Positions 42,119 to 50,907 of a DNA stretch of 64,000 bases are shown here, piece after piece; the first letter of the stretch is position 1; the number at the start of each line of letters is the position of its first letter. Position numbers and translations under genes: made by a program. Source of the DNA: Stenotrophomonas indicatrix (lineage in GTDB: Bacteria; Pseudomonadota; Gammaproteobacteria; Xanthomonadales; Xanthomonadaceae); assembly GCF_002750975.1 (NCBI RefSeq), contig NZ_PEJS01000001.1:3162001-3226000 (forward strand). Direction: 5' to 3'. The notes under the pieces are model-generated. The model ran no database searches. It saw nothing but the letters and a program-made list of their open reading frames with translations, and was not told where the DNA came from.

Positions 42119-44182
42119 TCAATACCGGTAGTTCACCTTCATCCACAGGCTGCGGCCGGGCTCGTTGATGCGCACCGGGTCAGCGGGGAAGCCGAAGTCG
42201 GCGCTGCCGGCCAGGTTCAGATGCTCGCTGTAGGCACGGTCGAACAGGTTGTCGACACCGGCGCTGAGCTGCAGCTGCGAACTGAAACGATAGGCCGCGT
42301 TGAGCGCCAGCGTGGCAAAGCCGCTGCTCGGCCCGAGGTCCTGCGCGACCACGTTGCCCTGCCCGTCCGCGACCCGATGCTGATGGGTGACCGCGCGCAC
42401 CAGCGCACCGGCACTCCAGCGCTGGCCTTCCCAGTCAGCGCTCAAGCGTGCTTCCAGCGGCGGCATCTGCGGCAACGGGCGATGCTGATCGCGGTTTTCG
42501 CCCCAGGCATAGGCCAGGGTGCCCCCCAGCTTCCATTGCTCGTCCAGCCGCAGCTGCAGGCCGGCCTCGGCACCGGCGATGCGCGCCTGCACATTGTCAG
42601 CCTGGCTCATGCCCATCATGCCGCTGCCGCGATAGGTGAACAGGATGTAGTCCTGGATCTGACCCGCATAGGCCGAGACCCAGGCCTGCACGCGCGGGCC
42701 CTTGTATTGCAGGCCGACGTCGAGCTGGGTGGTGCGCTCGGGCTGGATGCCAGCGAACGCGTTCACCGCACCTGCCGGCCCCTGATCGGGCGAGAACAGT
42801 TCCCAGTAGTCGGGCATGCGCTGGCTGTGGCCCAGCCCGGCATACCAGGTCAGGCCGTAGGCAAGGTCCTGTTCGTAGCGCAGGAAACCACTGCCCAGCC
42901 ATTCCCTGCGGCGCTGGCCGGCGGTGGGATTGGGCATGGCCATCATCATGCCGCCGATGTCGGCACGCTCATCGCGCACGCTGGCACGATCGATGCGCAG
43001 CCCGCCGATCCAACGCTGCCCGGTGTCCACGCCAAGGGTCAGTTCGGTGAATGCACCGTAGCGGCGGAAATCGGCGTCGGTGTTCCAGTCCGCCTGCTTG
43101 TAGGTATCGCGCCCCATGCCCATGCGGCCGCGATGCCGGCTGTCTTCGCCGTCGACGCCGGCCACCAGCTGCACGTCCTGCCAGCGCCATTCGGCGCTGA
43201 TGCGCCCGCCCTGCGTGCGGCGATCCACGTTCGACGCCATCGGCATCGGCATCATGCTTTGTGGGTTCGGCGTACGCAGCGTGTAGTTGTCCATCACGTG
43301 GTCGGCTTCGTTGTAGTACACGTTCGCCTGCAGCGTGTCCCACGCCCCGGGCAGATTGCGCTTCTCGAAGCGTGCGGCGTAACTGGTGCGTTCGAACGCG
43401 GCACCATCCATGCCGCGCCCCGCGTAGCGCGCGATCGCATCGCCGGCACCGGCGGAGACCTCCAACAGGGTATCGGCGTCAGGCGTCCAACCCACCGCTA
43501 CGTCGCCATTCCACTTGCGCCATTTCGACGGAACCACATCGCCGTTGCCGTCCTTGTAGTCATCGGCTTCGGAGCGATTGCCGCTGGCACGCACGTAGCC
43601 CGTTGGATTGCCCAGGGTCAGGTCCAGCACCTGGTCGTTGCGGTTGCGTGAGCCGACCAGCGCACTGGCATCGGCACGCAGCCCGGGCGCATCGAAACGC
43701 GGGGTATCACGCTCGAAACGCACGGTGCCCGCAGAGGCACCCGCGCCCCAGCGCACGCTCTGCGGGCCCTTGATGATGGTCAGCCGGACAAAGCTCTCCG
43801 GCGATATGTAGGACAGCGGGTTGTCCATGCGCGAGGGACACGCGCCAATCAGATTGCCATCGTTGCTGAGGATGTTCAGGCGCGAACCGAACATGCCACG
43901 CAGCACCGGGTCGCCGTTGGTGCCGCCGTTGCGGATGGCGGAGAAGCCGGGAACGGTCTTCAGGTAATCGGCGCCATCGCTGGCCGGTACCGGCTGCCGC
44001 GGCAGGCGCGGATCGGTCACCCAATGCAGCGGCGAGGACGGCGCGGCGGCGGTGACCACCAGCGTATCCAGCGTCCGCGCTTCTTCAGCGGGCGCGGCAT
44101 GGGCGAAGGGGGCGGCCAGGGCAGCGCCAAGCGCAAACGGCAGGCGCGCACGGGCACCCGCAGCGGGGAAAGTCATTTTCAT
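42119..44182 (-). CDS. TonB-dependent copper receptor (OprC/NosA-like)
   Basis: 687-aa outer-membrane receptor. Signal peptide (ALAAPFAHA), TonB box (LDTLVVTA), plug domain (TVPGFSAIRNGGTNGDPVLRG, GACPSRMDNPLSYI), 22-strand barrel ending in aromatic NYRY. The plug CPSRMDNP stretch and the many Met and His (MMPMPM, GGMMMAM, GMMGMSQ) fit copper-binding receptors such as OprC and NosA. The ATG at 44182 has GGAG eight bases upstream. The DUF2946 gene directly upstream runs in the same direction, as is usual for copper loci. Confidence 0.93.
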   Translation of the reverse strand: MKMTFPAAGARARLPFALGAALAAPFAHAAPAEEARTLDTLVVTAAAPSSPLHWVTDPRLPRQPVPASDGADYLKTVPGFSAIRNGGTNGDPVLRGMFGSRLNILSNDGNLIGACPSRMDNPLSYISPESFVRLTIIKGPQSVRWGAGASAGTVRFERDTPRFDAPGLRADASALVGSRNRNDQVLDLTLGNPTGYVRASGNRSEADDYKDGNGDVVPSKWRKWNGDVAVGWTPDADTLLEVSAGAGDAIARYAGRGMDGAAFERTSYAARFEKRNLPGAWDTLQANVYYNEADHVMDNYTLRTPNPQSMMPMPMASNVDRRTQGGRISAEWRWQDVQLVAGVDGEDSRHRGRMGMGRDTYKQADWNTDADFRRYGAFTELTLGVDTGQRWIGGLRIDRASVRDERADIGGMMMAMPNPTAGQRRREWLGSGFLRYEQDLAYGLTWYAGLGHSQRMPDYWELFSPDQGPAGAVNAFAGIQPERTTQLDVGLQYKGPRVQAWVSAYAGQIQDYILFTYRGSGMMGMSQADNVQARIAGAEAGLQLRLDEQWKLGGTLAYAWGENRDQHRPLPQMPPLEARLSADWEGQRWSAGALVRAVTHQHRVADGQGNVVAQDLGPSSGFATLALNAAYRFSSQLQLSAGVDNLFDRAYSEHLNLAGSADFGFPADPVRINEPGRSLWMKVNYRY

Positions 44183-44254
44183 GGAAACAGCTCCAAGGTA
44201 CGCACGCGCGCACGACGCCCTTGCAGGCCTCATGCGGCGGATTCGATAGGGAAA

Positions 44255-44683
44255 TCAGCGGACGGTGGAGATCAGCGGCGGGCCACGCGCGGCATGTGCC
44301 GGCCAATGCAGCAGCGGCAGTCGCGGCTGCGACCATGGGAACATCGGCTTCGGCCGCCACAGCAAGGGCAGCAGAAGCACCAGCACGGCCAGCCACGGCA
44401 GCAGGCGCATGGCCAGCACGCAGTACTCGCAGGCCTCCCCGTGCATGGCGTGCGGATCGGCCGGCCGGCTGGGTGCGGCCGGCACGGCACCGCGCTGATC
44501 GTGCCCGGCCATGGCCATCTCGTGCATGTCATGGCCCATGGCCGCGTGGTCCATGCCCACCATCGCCGCATGGTCCATCGGCTGCTGCAGCGCACGGCTG
44601 ACCAGCGGCGCAAGCACCATCAACAGCGTCGCGATGAAGGCGAGCTGGAGCAGGGTTCGACGCAGGCAGCCGGTACGGATCAC
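44255..44683 (-). CDS. DUF2946 family protein, Met/His-rich
   Basis: 142-aa membrane-anchored protein with an N-terminal hydrophobic segment (about residues 12-31), a Met/His/Asp-rich middle (MDHAAMVGMDHAAMGHDMHE) and the family core HGEACEYCVLAM, followed by a second hydrophobic segment. The Met/His repeats and the CxxC suit Cu binding. DUF2946 genes often sit next to TonB-dependent copper receptors, as here (72 bp apart, same strand). Role inferred as copper handling in the periplasm. Confidence 0.87.
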   Translation of the reverse strand: MIRTGCLRRTLLQLAFIATLLMVLAPLVSRALQQPMDHAAMVGMDHAAMGHDMHEMAMAGHDQRGAVPAAPSRPADPHAMHGEACEYCVLAMRLLPWLAVLVLLLPLLWRPKPMFPWSQPRLPLLHWPAHAARGPPLISTVR

Positions 44684-44750
44684 CGCGCTAGTGTAGAGGT
44701 GCCTCCAGAAGGCACCGTGCGACGAACCGTCGCAGGAGGGGGTTTATCGG

Positions 44751-44956
44751 CAGGGCTGCGCCCTGCACCCGCTACTAGCTGGAGCAACAGCAACAGCAAC
44801 AGCAGAAGCGGGCTTTCTGGAGGATGATGGAGTGAGTCCGGTTGCGGGGGACGCCGTGAATCCGTCCATGGAGGCTTGGCCGCGGCATCCATGCCGCGGA
44901 CACCCCCGCAACCGGACCCACCCCGCCTTCGACAGATTTCCGCGATCTGTTGGAAT
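44751..44956. repeat. Nested-hairpin composite element B1
   Basis: Head CAGGGC-TGC-GCCCTG at 44751-44765, AGCAAC hexamers at about 44783-44803, arm 1 at 44836-44850, arm 2 at 44903-44917 (15 of 15 complementary). The core starts ACGCCGTGAA and contains TCC-GTCCAT-GGA and CCGCGGC-ATCCAT-GCCGCGG (44880-44899). CGACAGATTTCCG follows arm 2. It matches element A but lacks its 77-bp insert. Confidence 0.8.
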
Positions 44957-44998
44957 GGCTCTTGGGCTCAGATTGATTTCGATATCTGAAAGAGATTC

Positions 44999-45310
44999 AT
45001 CCACGCATGGCGTGGATCTACCGTGTCGACCAAGGTCGACACCTACCAACAGCCGCCGGAATCTGTCAGAGGCGGGGCGGTGTGGGTAGGCAGGACCGTT
45101 GGCGCCATGGATGGCGCCATCGAGCCCCCATGGATGGGTTTACGGCGTGTCCTGCCTACCCACACCGCCCCGCCATCCCACGGAATGCCCACTGTTGCCG
45201 TTGCTGTTGCTGTTGCCGTTGCTGTTGCCGTTGCCGTTGCTGTTGCCGTTGCCGTTGCTGTTGCCGTTGTTGTTGCTTGAATGTCGTAGCAGGTGCAGGG
45301 CGCAGCCCTG
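44999..45310. repeat. Nested-hairpin composite element B2 (minus orientation)
   Basis: Read on the minus strand: head CAGGGC-TGC-GCCCTG (45296-45310), 14 GGCAAC/AGCAAC-type hexamers (45194-45277), arm 1 (45149-45174), 52-bp core (45097-45148), arm 2 (45071-45096; 26 of 26 complementary), TCTGACAGATTCCG, then two SMAG palindromes (45023-45046 and 44999-45021). The core has CCC-ATCCAT-GGG and TGGCGCC-ATCCAT-GGCGCCA. Confidence 0.82.
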
Positions 45311-45322
45311 CTCGACCACCCC

Positions 45323-46306
45323 TCAGACCGTGATCGTCTGCGTCAGCGACTCCCAGGTCGGCGGCACCGGCCAGGACGCGGCCTGGTTGCCATCCAGCAC
45401 CCGCCGCAGGTCGCGCGGATCGATCTGCGGGGCCAGCACATGCACCAGCTCCAGCGCGTAGTCGCGCAGCACCCGGTCGCGCGGCAGCACCGCCCAGGCG
45501 ACGCACTCGGTGATCGGCGCCGGCGCTGGCCATACCCGCAGATCCTCGTCGTTGGCGCTGATCGCCATCTCGGCCAGCAGACCTACCCCCAGACCCGTAC
45601 GCACATAAGTCTTGATCAGGTCCGCATCCAGCGCCGTCAGCGCCAGATCGGGTACCAGGCTCTGCGCGGCAAAGGCGCGCTGCAACGAGGAGTTGGGCCG
45701 GGTCGAGGATTCGTAGCTGATCAACGGCTGGCGTGACAATGCCGCCAGGTCCGGTGCGCGCCCGGCGCGGTCCAGCGGATGGCCCTTGGGCACCACCACC
45801 AGCCGCCGCCAGCGGAACAGCGGCACGGCGATGCCATCGCTGGGTTCACTGCCGGCGGTACTGATGATCGCGATATCGGCATCGCCCTGGTTCAGCCGGT
45901 CCAGCGCATCGGCCTCACCGGCCTGCTGCAGGTGCACGCTGACCTGGGGATAGGCCTGCTTGATGCGCGCCACCGCCGGCGGCAGCACGAAACGCGCCTG
46001 GGTGTGGGTGGTGGTCAGGATCAGCTGGCCCTGGCTCTCGCGACGCTGGTTGGCCGCGTAGGTGCGGATGTTGTTGGCCTCGGACAGCACCGCGCGGGCG
46101 CGGCTGATCACTTCGGTGCCAGCCGGGGTGACCGACTCCAGGCTGCGCCCCTTGCGTACGAACAGCAGGAAGCCCAGTTCGTCCTCCAGCTGCTTGAGCT
46201 GCTTGGACAGCCCAGGCTGGGTGGCATGCACGCGCGAGGCGGCGAGCGTGATGTTCAGCTCGGCGTCGGCGATGGCAACCAGGTAGCGCAGCTGGGTCAG
46301 CGTCAT
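45323..46306 (-). CDS. cysB: LysR-family regulator CysB
   Basis: Activator of sulfate assimilation and cysteine synthesis, sensing N-acetylserine/O-acetylserine. At 327 aa it has the CysB N-terminus MTLTQLRYLVAIADAELNIT with helix-turn-helix AASRVHATQPGLSKQLKQLE, and an inducer domain with THTQARFVLPP and ISYESSTRPNSSLQRAF. It is divergent from cysK, a typical target. Length and motifs separate it from general LysR proteins. Confidence 0.93.
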   Translation of the reverse strand: MTLTQLRYLVAIADAELNITLAASRVHATQPGLSKQLKQLEDELGFLLFVRKGRSLESVTPAGTEVISRARAVLSEANNIRTYAANQRRESQGQLILTTTHTQARFVLPPAVARIKQAYPQVSVHLQQAGEADALDRLNQGDADIAIISTAGSEPSDGIAVPLFRWRRLVVVPKGHPLDRAGRAPDLAALSRQPLISYESSTRPNSSLQRAFAAQSLVPDLALTALDADLIKTYVRTGLGVGLLAEMAISANDEDLRVWPAPAPITECVAWAVLPRDRVLRDYALELVHVLAPQIDPRDLRRVLDGNQAASWPVPPTWESLTQTITV

Positions 46307-46514
46307 GGCAGGCGGGCGATGTGGGGGCGGAGGTCCACTCTAGGGTCAATTGCCGTCACCAGCTTATAACCAAAGGTTGTTTAAGAAAGGTATCTGGTCA
46401 TTTCCGGGCGTCATATGCCGGCGCTACGGTCAGCCGGCAGCCGCTGGCCTGAACAGCCAGCCCACTTCCTTTCCGCCCGCCGAGCCCGGCGCGGCCTGTT
46501 CCTGGAGCGCTCCC
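46307..46514. promoter_or_regulatory. Divergent cysB / cysK control region
   Basis: 208 bp with an AT-rich patch at about 46360-46400 (TTATAACCAAAGGTTGTTTAAG) in otherwise GC-rich DNA. CysB sites are AT-rich and poorly conserved, so this patch is the best candidate for CysB binding and the cysK promoter. Placement is inferred. Confidence 0.4.
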
Positions 46515-47474
46515 ATGGCCCTGTACGACTCCATCCTCGACACCATCGGCAACACCCCCATCGTCAAGCTGCAACGACTGGCGCCGCAGGGCGTGACCCT
46601 GTACGCCAAGGTCGAGTCCTTCAATCCGGGCGGCTCGGTGAAGGATCGCCTGGCGCTGGCGATCATCCTCGATGCCGAACAGCGTGGCCTGCTCAAGCCG
46701 GGCGACACCATCGTCGAAGCCACCTCGGGCAACACCGGCGTCGCCCTGGCGATGGTGGCGGCCGCACGCGGCTACAAGTTCGTGGCGACCATGGTCGAGA
46801 CCTTCTCGGTGGAACGCCGCAAGCTGATGCGGGCCTACGGCGCGAAGGTCATCCTGACCCCGGCCGCCGAGCGCGGCAGCGGCATGGTGCGCAGGGCGCG
46901 CGAGCTGGCCGAGGAACACGGTTGGTTCCTGGCCAGCCAGTTCGCCAACCCGGCCAACCCGGCCTACCACCGCAACACCACCGCCGCGGAGATCCTGCGT
47001 GATTTCGCCGGCAAGCGGCTGGACTACTTCGTGAGTGGCTGGGGAACCGGCGGCACCTTGACCGGCGTCGGCGAAGTACTGAAGGTCGCCCGCCCGGACA
47101 CCCGCATCATCGCCACCGAGCCGGCCGGCGCCGCCTTGTTGAAGGGCGATGACTGGAAGCCGCACAAGATCCAGGGCTGGACCCCGGACTTCGTGCCCGA
47201 TGTGCTCAACCGCAATGTGGTGGACGAGCTGGTGACGGTGGAAGATGACCGCGCGATCGCCACCGCCCGCCGGCTGGCGGCGGAGGAAGGCATCTTCGTC
47301 GGCATCTCCGCCGGTGCCACGGTTGCCAGCGCACTGGACGTGGCAGATCGCGCCGAACCGGGCGCGGTGATCCTGGCGATGTTGCCGGACACCGGTGAAC
47401 GCTATTTCTCCACGCCGCTGTTCGCCGACGTCAATGAAGGTTCGGACGACGACTGGTTGGCCGGTCTGCCCTGA
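46515..47474 (+). CDS. cysK: Cysteine synthase A (O-acetylserine sulfhydrylase)
   Basis: PLP enzyme joining O-acetylserine and sulfide to give cysteine. The 319-aa protein has IGNTPIVKLQRL at the N-terminus, PLP Lys in FNPGGSVKDRLAL, substrate loop EATSGNTGVALAM, GTGGTLTGVGEVL for PLP phosphate, and GISAGATVASAL. The ATG at 46515 gives the standard length. Divergent from cysB, followed by a terminator at 47503. Confidence 0.96.
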   Translation: MALYDSILDTIGNTPIVKLQRLAPQGVTLYAKVESFNPGGSVKDRLALAIILDAEQRGLLKPGDTIVEATSGNTGVALAMVAAARGYKFVATMVETFSVERRKLMRAYGAKVILTPAAERGSGMVRRARELAEEHGWFLASQFANPANPAYHRNTTAAEILRDFAGKRLDYFVSGWGTGGTLTGVGEVLKVARPDTRIIATEPAGAALLKGDDWKPHKIQGWTPDFVPDVLNRNVVDELVTVEDDRAIATARRLAAEEGIFVGISAGATVASALDVADRAEPGAVILAMLPDTGERYFSTPLFADVNEGSDDDWLAGLP

Positions 47475-47796
47475 TCGCTGCGTTGTCGATGACAGCAGGA
47501 TGACGCCCACCCTCGCGGTGGGCGTTTGCTATTTGGGTGATCCTGTCTGGGTATTGCCGACGGAAGCGGACAGCTTTCCCCAGAAATCATAAGAGATTCA
47601 CCCCGAAAACTTTCGTTTCGCCCGCGTGCGGCGCTCGCTTCAGCCTGCGTGAAGGCGATGCCGGCCATCGTGCATGAACCGGGCGGATCGCAGTGCGTGA
47701 GACGGTCATGACGCAGCATCGATGCCCTGTCCCGCAAGATGCGGGTACAGCCAGCATGGGCACGGCGCGCAACAACTACAGGCAGGAGACGGACGC
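47475..47796. other. Gap between cysK and the macrodomain gene
   Basis: 322 bp. The first part holds the cysK terminator (47503-47530). The rest, up to the AGGAG at 47784-47788, shows no gene and no clear promoter motif. Confidence 0.5.
47503..47530 (+). terminator. Terminator of cysK
   Basis: Stem ACGCCCACC / GGTGGGCGT with loop CTCGC, followed by TTGCTATTT. Confidence 0.82.
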
Positions 47797-48393
47797 ATGA
47801 AGATCGAAGTGTGGCAGGGCGACATCACGGCCCTGGCGGTGGATGCGATCGTCAACGCGGCCAATGAATCACTGCTCGGTGGCGGCGGTGTCGACGGCGC
47901 CATCCATCGTGCGGCCGGCCCTGGCCTGTTGGCCGAGTGCGAGCGTCTGCCGGAGCTGCGCCCCGGTGTGCGCTGCCCGACCGGTGAGGTGCGCGCAACC
48001 GATGCCTATGCGCTTCCGGCACGGCACATACTGCATACGGTCGGCCCGGTCTGGCACGACGGCCAGCGCGACGAACCGGCATTGCTGGCGAACTGCTACT
48101 GGAAGTCGCTGCAGCTGGCCGAATCACTGAACCTGCAGTCGATCGCGTTCCCGGCCATCAGCTGCGGTGTGTATGGCTATCCGCTGTATCAGGCCGCACA
48201 GATCGCGGTCACCGAAACACTCGCCTGGCAGCGCAGCCACGCCCAGCCGATGCGGATCGTGCTGGTGGCGTTCAACACAGCGACTGCCAAGGCCTACCAG
48301 CAGGCCCTGTCGGCCGCAGGCCAGGTCGCCGACAGCGGGCGCGGTTCGCTGCTGTCGCCCTTGGGCGATACCGGCTTCGTGCCGGCGCATTGA
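47797..48393 (+). CDS. Macrodomain protein (ADP-ribose deacylase/hydrolase)
   Basis: 198-aa YmdB/MacroD-type protein expected to bind ADP-ribose and remove acetyl or ADP-ribosyl groups. Motifs: [30 protein letters not shown] (catalytic Asn/Asp and Gly-rich loop, given here in parts), [19 protein letters not shown] and the late loop [15 protein letters not shown]-terminal tail of about 20 residues goes beyond the usual domain. Start at 47797 has AGGAG upstream. It stands alone. Confidence 0.92.
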   Translation: MKIEVWQGDITALAVDAIVNAANESLLGGGGVDGAIHRAAGPGLLAECERLPELRPGVRCPTGEVRATDAYALPARHILHTVGPVWHDGQRDEPALLANCYWKSLQLAESLNLQSIAFPAISCGVYGYPLYQAAQIAVTETLAWQRSHAQPMRIVLVAFNTATAKAYQQALSAAGQVADSGRGSLLSPLGDTGFVPAH

Positions 48394-48411
48394 AACAACG
48401 CCGGACGTGGG

Positions 48412-48447
48412 AAAAAAAAGGCCGGGCATTGCCCGGCCTTTTCGTTT
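48412..48447. terminator. Bidirectional terminator
   Basis: 12-bp stem AAAAGGCCGGGC / GCCCGGCCTTTT with loop ATT, flanked by an A-run on the left and T residues on the right. It ends both the rightward macrodomain gene and the leftward lipoprotein gene. Confidence 0.88.
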
Positions 48448-48465
48448 GCATCCGTTGCAGCGGCG

Positions 48466-49569
48466 TCAGTCCGTCGCTTCAACGGCGGCATCGGCGGTCG
48501 CCGCAGCAGCCGCGGCCGAAGCGGCGCCGTCGATCTGCACGCGTACTTCCACCATGCCCGCTTCATCGCTGAGGCTGGACACGTCCACGGTGTAGTGGCC
48601 GGCCGGCAGCGATTCTTCCACGCGTGCGTTGGTGCCGTTGCCACCATCGTCATTGACCAGCTCCACGTCGCCGCCGACCACGCGCAGTACCGTATCCACC
48701 TGGCTGGAAATGGCGTCCAGGCGCACATCGGCCGCACGCGGCAGGCTCAGCAGGAAGCGGCGGCGGCCTTCGCCATCGAGCATGGCGAAGACACTGCCGT
48801 TGTTCGGCAGGGAGGTGCCATCACGCATGACCATGTTGGCCGGCAGCTCGGTGCGCTTGGCCGTCAGTTTGAAAGCGCCGGTACTGTCTTCATCCAGGCT
48901 GCGCACGCGCAGGGTGTACTTGCCCGGTTCCAGCGGCATGCCAATGCGCGAATTGGTGTCATCACCGCCATCGTCGTTCTCCGACTGGACGCCGTTGCCA
49001 TCCAGCTTCAGCACGGTATCGAACGCCTTCGATTCCAGGCGGATTTCGTACATGCCCGCCTTGTCCACCTGCAGGGTGTAATCCTGCGACTTGGAGACCA
49101 GCAGGTCGGCGATCTCACCTTCGGCCACCATCGGCTTGCCGTCATACGGCACCAGTTTCTCGGCGCGCAGGCGGTACGGACCGAAGGCGGAGGGGCCGTC
49201 GGCATTGATGGCCACCTGGTAGCTGCCAGTGCCGTTGGCGCGGAACGCCAGCGAGACGTCGTTGCCGCGCTCGTAGCCCGAGTTGCTGCTGGCCACCAGC
49301 ACGCCATTGTTGAACACGGCGATCGAGCCGCGCAGCGCACCGGTCAACGTGATGCCGGCCAGTTGCTTGTCTTCCAGCTTCAGCTGGTACAGCTGATGGT
49401 GGCTGCCATCATTGAAATTGACGCCGCTGCGCGAGGTGATTTCGCCGGAGACCGGCTTGTCGAACTCCAGCGAGGGGGCCTTGCCCACGTCCGTGCTGCC
49501 GCCCATCCGGTTGCAGCCGCCGACAGCCAGCACCGTGGCAACGGCCAGCGTGATTGCGGTGATACGCAT
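48466..49569 (-). CDS. Lipoprotein with PPC-like beta-sandwich repeats
   Basis: 367 aa. The lipobox AVGGC gives a lipidated Cys near residue 19. The rest consists of about three pre-peptidase C-terminal-like beta domains. Each has a YxL/YTLxVD segment and an acidic NDDGG turn (ENDDGGDDTNSRIG and VNDDGGNGTNARV). PPC domains usually accompany secreted proteases, but no protease domain is present here. The C-terminus is Ala-rich. Function unknown; envelope location is likely. Start at 49569 has AAGGAG upstream. Confidence 0.82.
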   Translation of the reverse strand: MRITAITLAVATVLAVGGCNRMGGSTDVGKAPSLEFDKPVSGEITSRSGVNFNDGSHHQLYQLKLEDKQLAGITLTGALRGSIAVFNNGVLVASSNSGYERGNDVSLAFRANGTGSYQVAINADGPSAFGPYRLRAEKLVPYDGKPMVAEGEIADLLVSKSQDYTLQVDKAGMYEIRLESKAFDTVLKLDGNGVQSENDDGGDDTNSRIGMPLEPGKYTLRVRSLDEDSTGAFKLTAKRTELPANMVMRDGTSLPNNGSVFAMLDGEGRRRFLLSLPRAADVRLDAISSQVDTVLRVVGGDVELVNDDGGNGTNARVEESLPAGHYTVDVSSLSDEAGMVEVRVQIDGAASAAAAAATADAAVEATD

Positions 49570-49639
49570 GTTTTTTCTCCTTGGCCTTCCATGTATGCCC
49601 CACGCACTGGCCTGGCGTGCGGGAGGCGGCAACGATACC

Positions 49640-49671
49640 GGCAAAAGCAAACGCCGGCGTGATGCCGGCGC
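49640..49671 (-). terminator. Terminator of the aldolase gene
   Basis: On the minus strand CGCCGGC-ATCAC-GCCGGCG followed by TTTGCTTTTGCC, about 35 bp past the aldolase stop. Confidence 0.75.
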
Positions 49672-49704
49672 TGCCTTGTTCAGTTCATGCTGCGCAACGG
49701 CGGA

Positions 49705-50709
49705 TCAGCCGTTCCACTTGCCCAGCGCGGCCTGGCCGTTTTCCTTGGCGCGCTCGTAGACGGTCTTCTGTGCTGCGGCGTAGTTGCCCTTCATGTCCTT
49801 GGCCCACAGCTTCAGTGCCGCCTGCTGCATGGCACGGCCATAAGAGAAGCTCAGCGGCCACGGCAGGTTGCCCATCTGGTTCATGGCGTTGAGGTGGGCG
49901 GTGGACTGCTCGTCGCTCTGGCCACCGGACAGGAACACCACGCCCGGCAGGATCGCCGGCACGGTGCTCTTCAGGCACATCACGGTCGACTCGGCCACTT
50001 CCTCGACATCGGCCTGCTCGTCGCAGCCCTTGCCGGAGATGACCATCGAAGCCTTCAGGATGGTGCCTTCCAGCAGCACGTTCTGCTGGTACAGCGCGTC
50101 GAACAGCGAACGCAGGGTGGCTTCGGTGACTTCGTAGCAGGTCTCGATGTCGTGCTCGCCGTCCATGATCACTTCCGGCTCGACCATCGGCACCAGGCCG
50201 CATTCCTGGCACAGCGCGGCGTAGCGGGCCAGCGCATGCGCGTTGGACTCGATGCAGGTGCCCGACGGAATGCTCTCGCCGATGTTGATGACCGCACGCC
50301 ACTTGGCGAAGCGCGCGCCCAGCTTGTAGTACTCCTGCAGGCGCTCACGCAGGCCGTCCAGGCCCTCGGTGACCAGCTCGCCCGGGCAGCCGGCCAGCGG
50401 GTGCGCACCCTTGTCCACCTTGATGCCCGGGATCATGCCGTGGTCGGACATGTACTTGGCGAACGGCACGCCGTCCTTGGTCGACTGGCGGATGGTCTCG
50501 TCGTACAGGATGGCGCCGGAAATGTGCTCGTTGAGCTTCGGCGTGGTCAGCAGCAGTTCGCGGTAGGCGCGACGGTTCTCTTCGGTGTTCTCGATGCCGA
50601 CGCTGGCAAAGCGCTTGGCGATGGTACCGGTGGATTCGTCGATCGCGATGATGCCCTTGCCCGGGGCAACCATGGCCTGGGCGGTTTCAGCCAGCTGTTC
50701 GATGCTCAT
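49705..50709 (-). CDS. Class I fructose-bisphosphate aldolase
   Basis: Schiff-base aldolase splitting fructose-1,6-bisphosphate to DHAP and glyceraldehyde-3-phosphate. The 334-aa protein is of the animal/plant-like class I type: GIIAIDESTGTIAKRF, ILYDETIRQ, KWRAVINIG, the Schiff-base Lys in LEGTILKASMVISG, and FLSGGQSDEQST. Last of a leftward glycolytic cluster. No zinc motif of class II is present. Confidence 0.95.
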   Translation of the reverse strand: MSIEQLAETAQAMVAPGKGIIAIDESTGTIAKRFASVGIENTEENRRAYRELLLTTPKLNEHISGAILYDETIRQSTKDGVPFAKYMSDHGMIPGIKVDKGAHPLAGCPGELVTEGLDGLRERLQEYYKLGARFAKWRAVINIGESIPSGTCIESNAHALARYAALCQECGLVPMVEPEVIMDGEHDIETCYEVTEATLRSLFDALYQQNVLLEGTILKASMVISGKGCDEQADVEEVAESTVMCLKSTVPAILPGVVFLSGGQSDEQSTAHLNAMNQMGNLPWPLSFSYGRAMQQAALKLWAKDMKGNYAAAQKTVYERAKENGQAALGKWNG

Positions 50710-50907
50710 GTACTTCCTGTGGCGGGTGCGGGAAAAACGTAAGTATAGCCCCGCTATCCGTTGCCCCGACGTGGAGGCTCGGATGGAACCGGTTCCACTG
50801 TCTGTACGGGACAGGAAATGTCCTGCCGGATCGGGTCAGAGCCCCTTTCGGGGATCTGACCCCGGGTCGGATCCGCGCCCGCGGCTCCGCCCCGATGTGG
50901 CCACCTC
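50710..50907. other. Gap between pyk and the aldolase gene
   Basis: 198 bp with the aldolase promoter and a GGGTCAGA/TCTGACCC inverted repeat at 50833-50862. The GGGTCGGATCC directly after it is a third copy of the arm motif. Confidence 0.55.
50833..50862. repeat. GGGTCAGA-type inverted repeat
   Basis: GGGTCAGA-GCCCC-TTTC-GGGGA-TCTGACCC, a near-continuous 13-bp stem. It belongs to the same family as the repeats at 42025 and 54811. It lies 45 bp past the pyk stop, so it may help end that transcript. Confidence 0.72.

Larger units (their letters stand above)
44684..45322. other. 639-bp gene-free gap with composite elements B1 and B2
   Basis: Between the DUF2946 promoter side and the cysB stop codon. 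Apart from about 60 bp of likely promoter, the whole gap consists of two nested-hairpin elements in opposite orientation, with their SMAG-bearing ends facing each other. Confidence 0.75.

Noticed and set aside
45194..45277. Possible CRISPR array
   Set aside because: It is a continuous six-base repeat without spacers. No cas genes are near.
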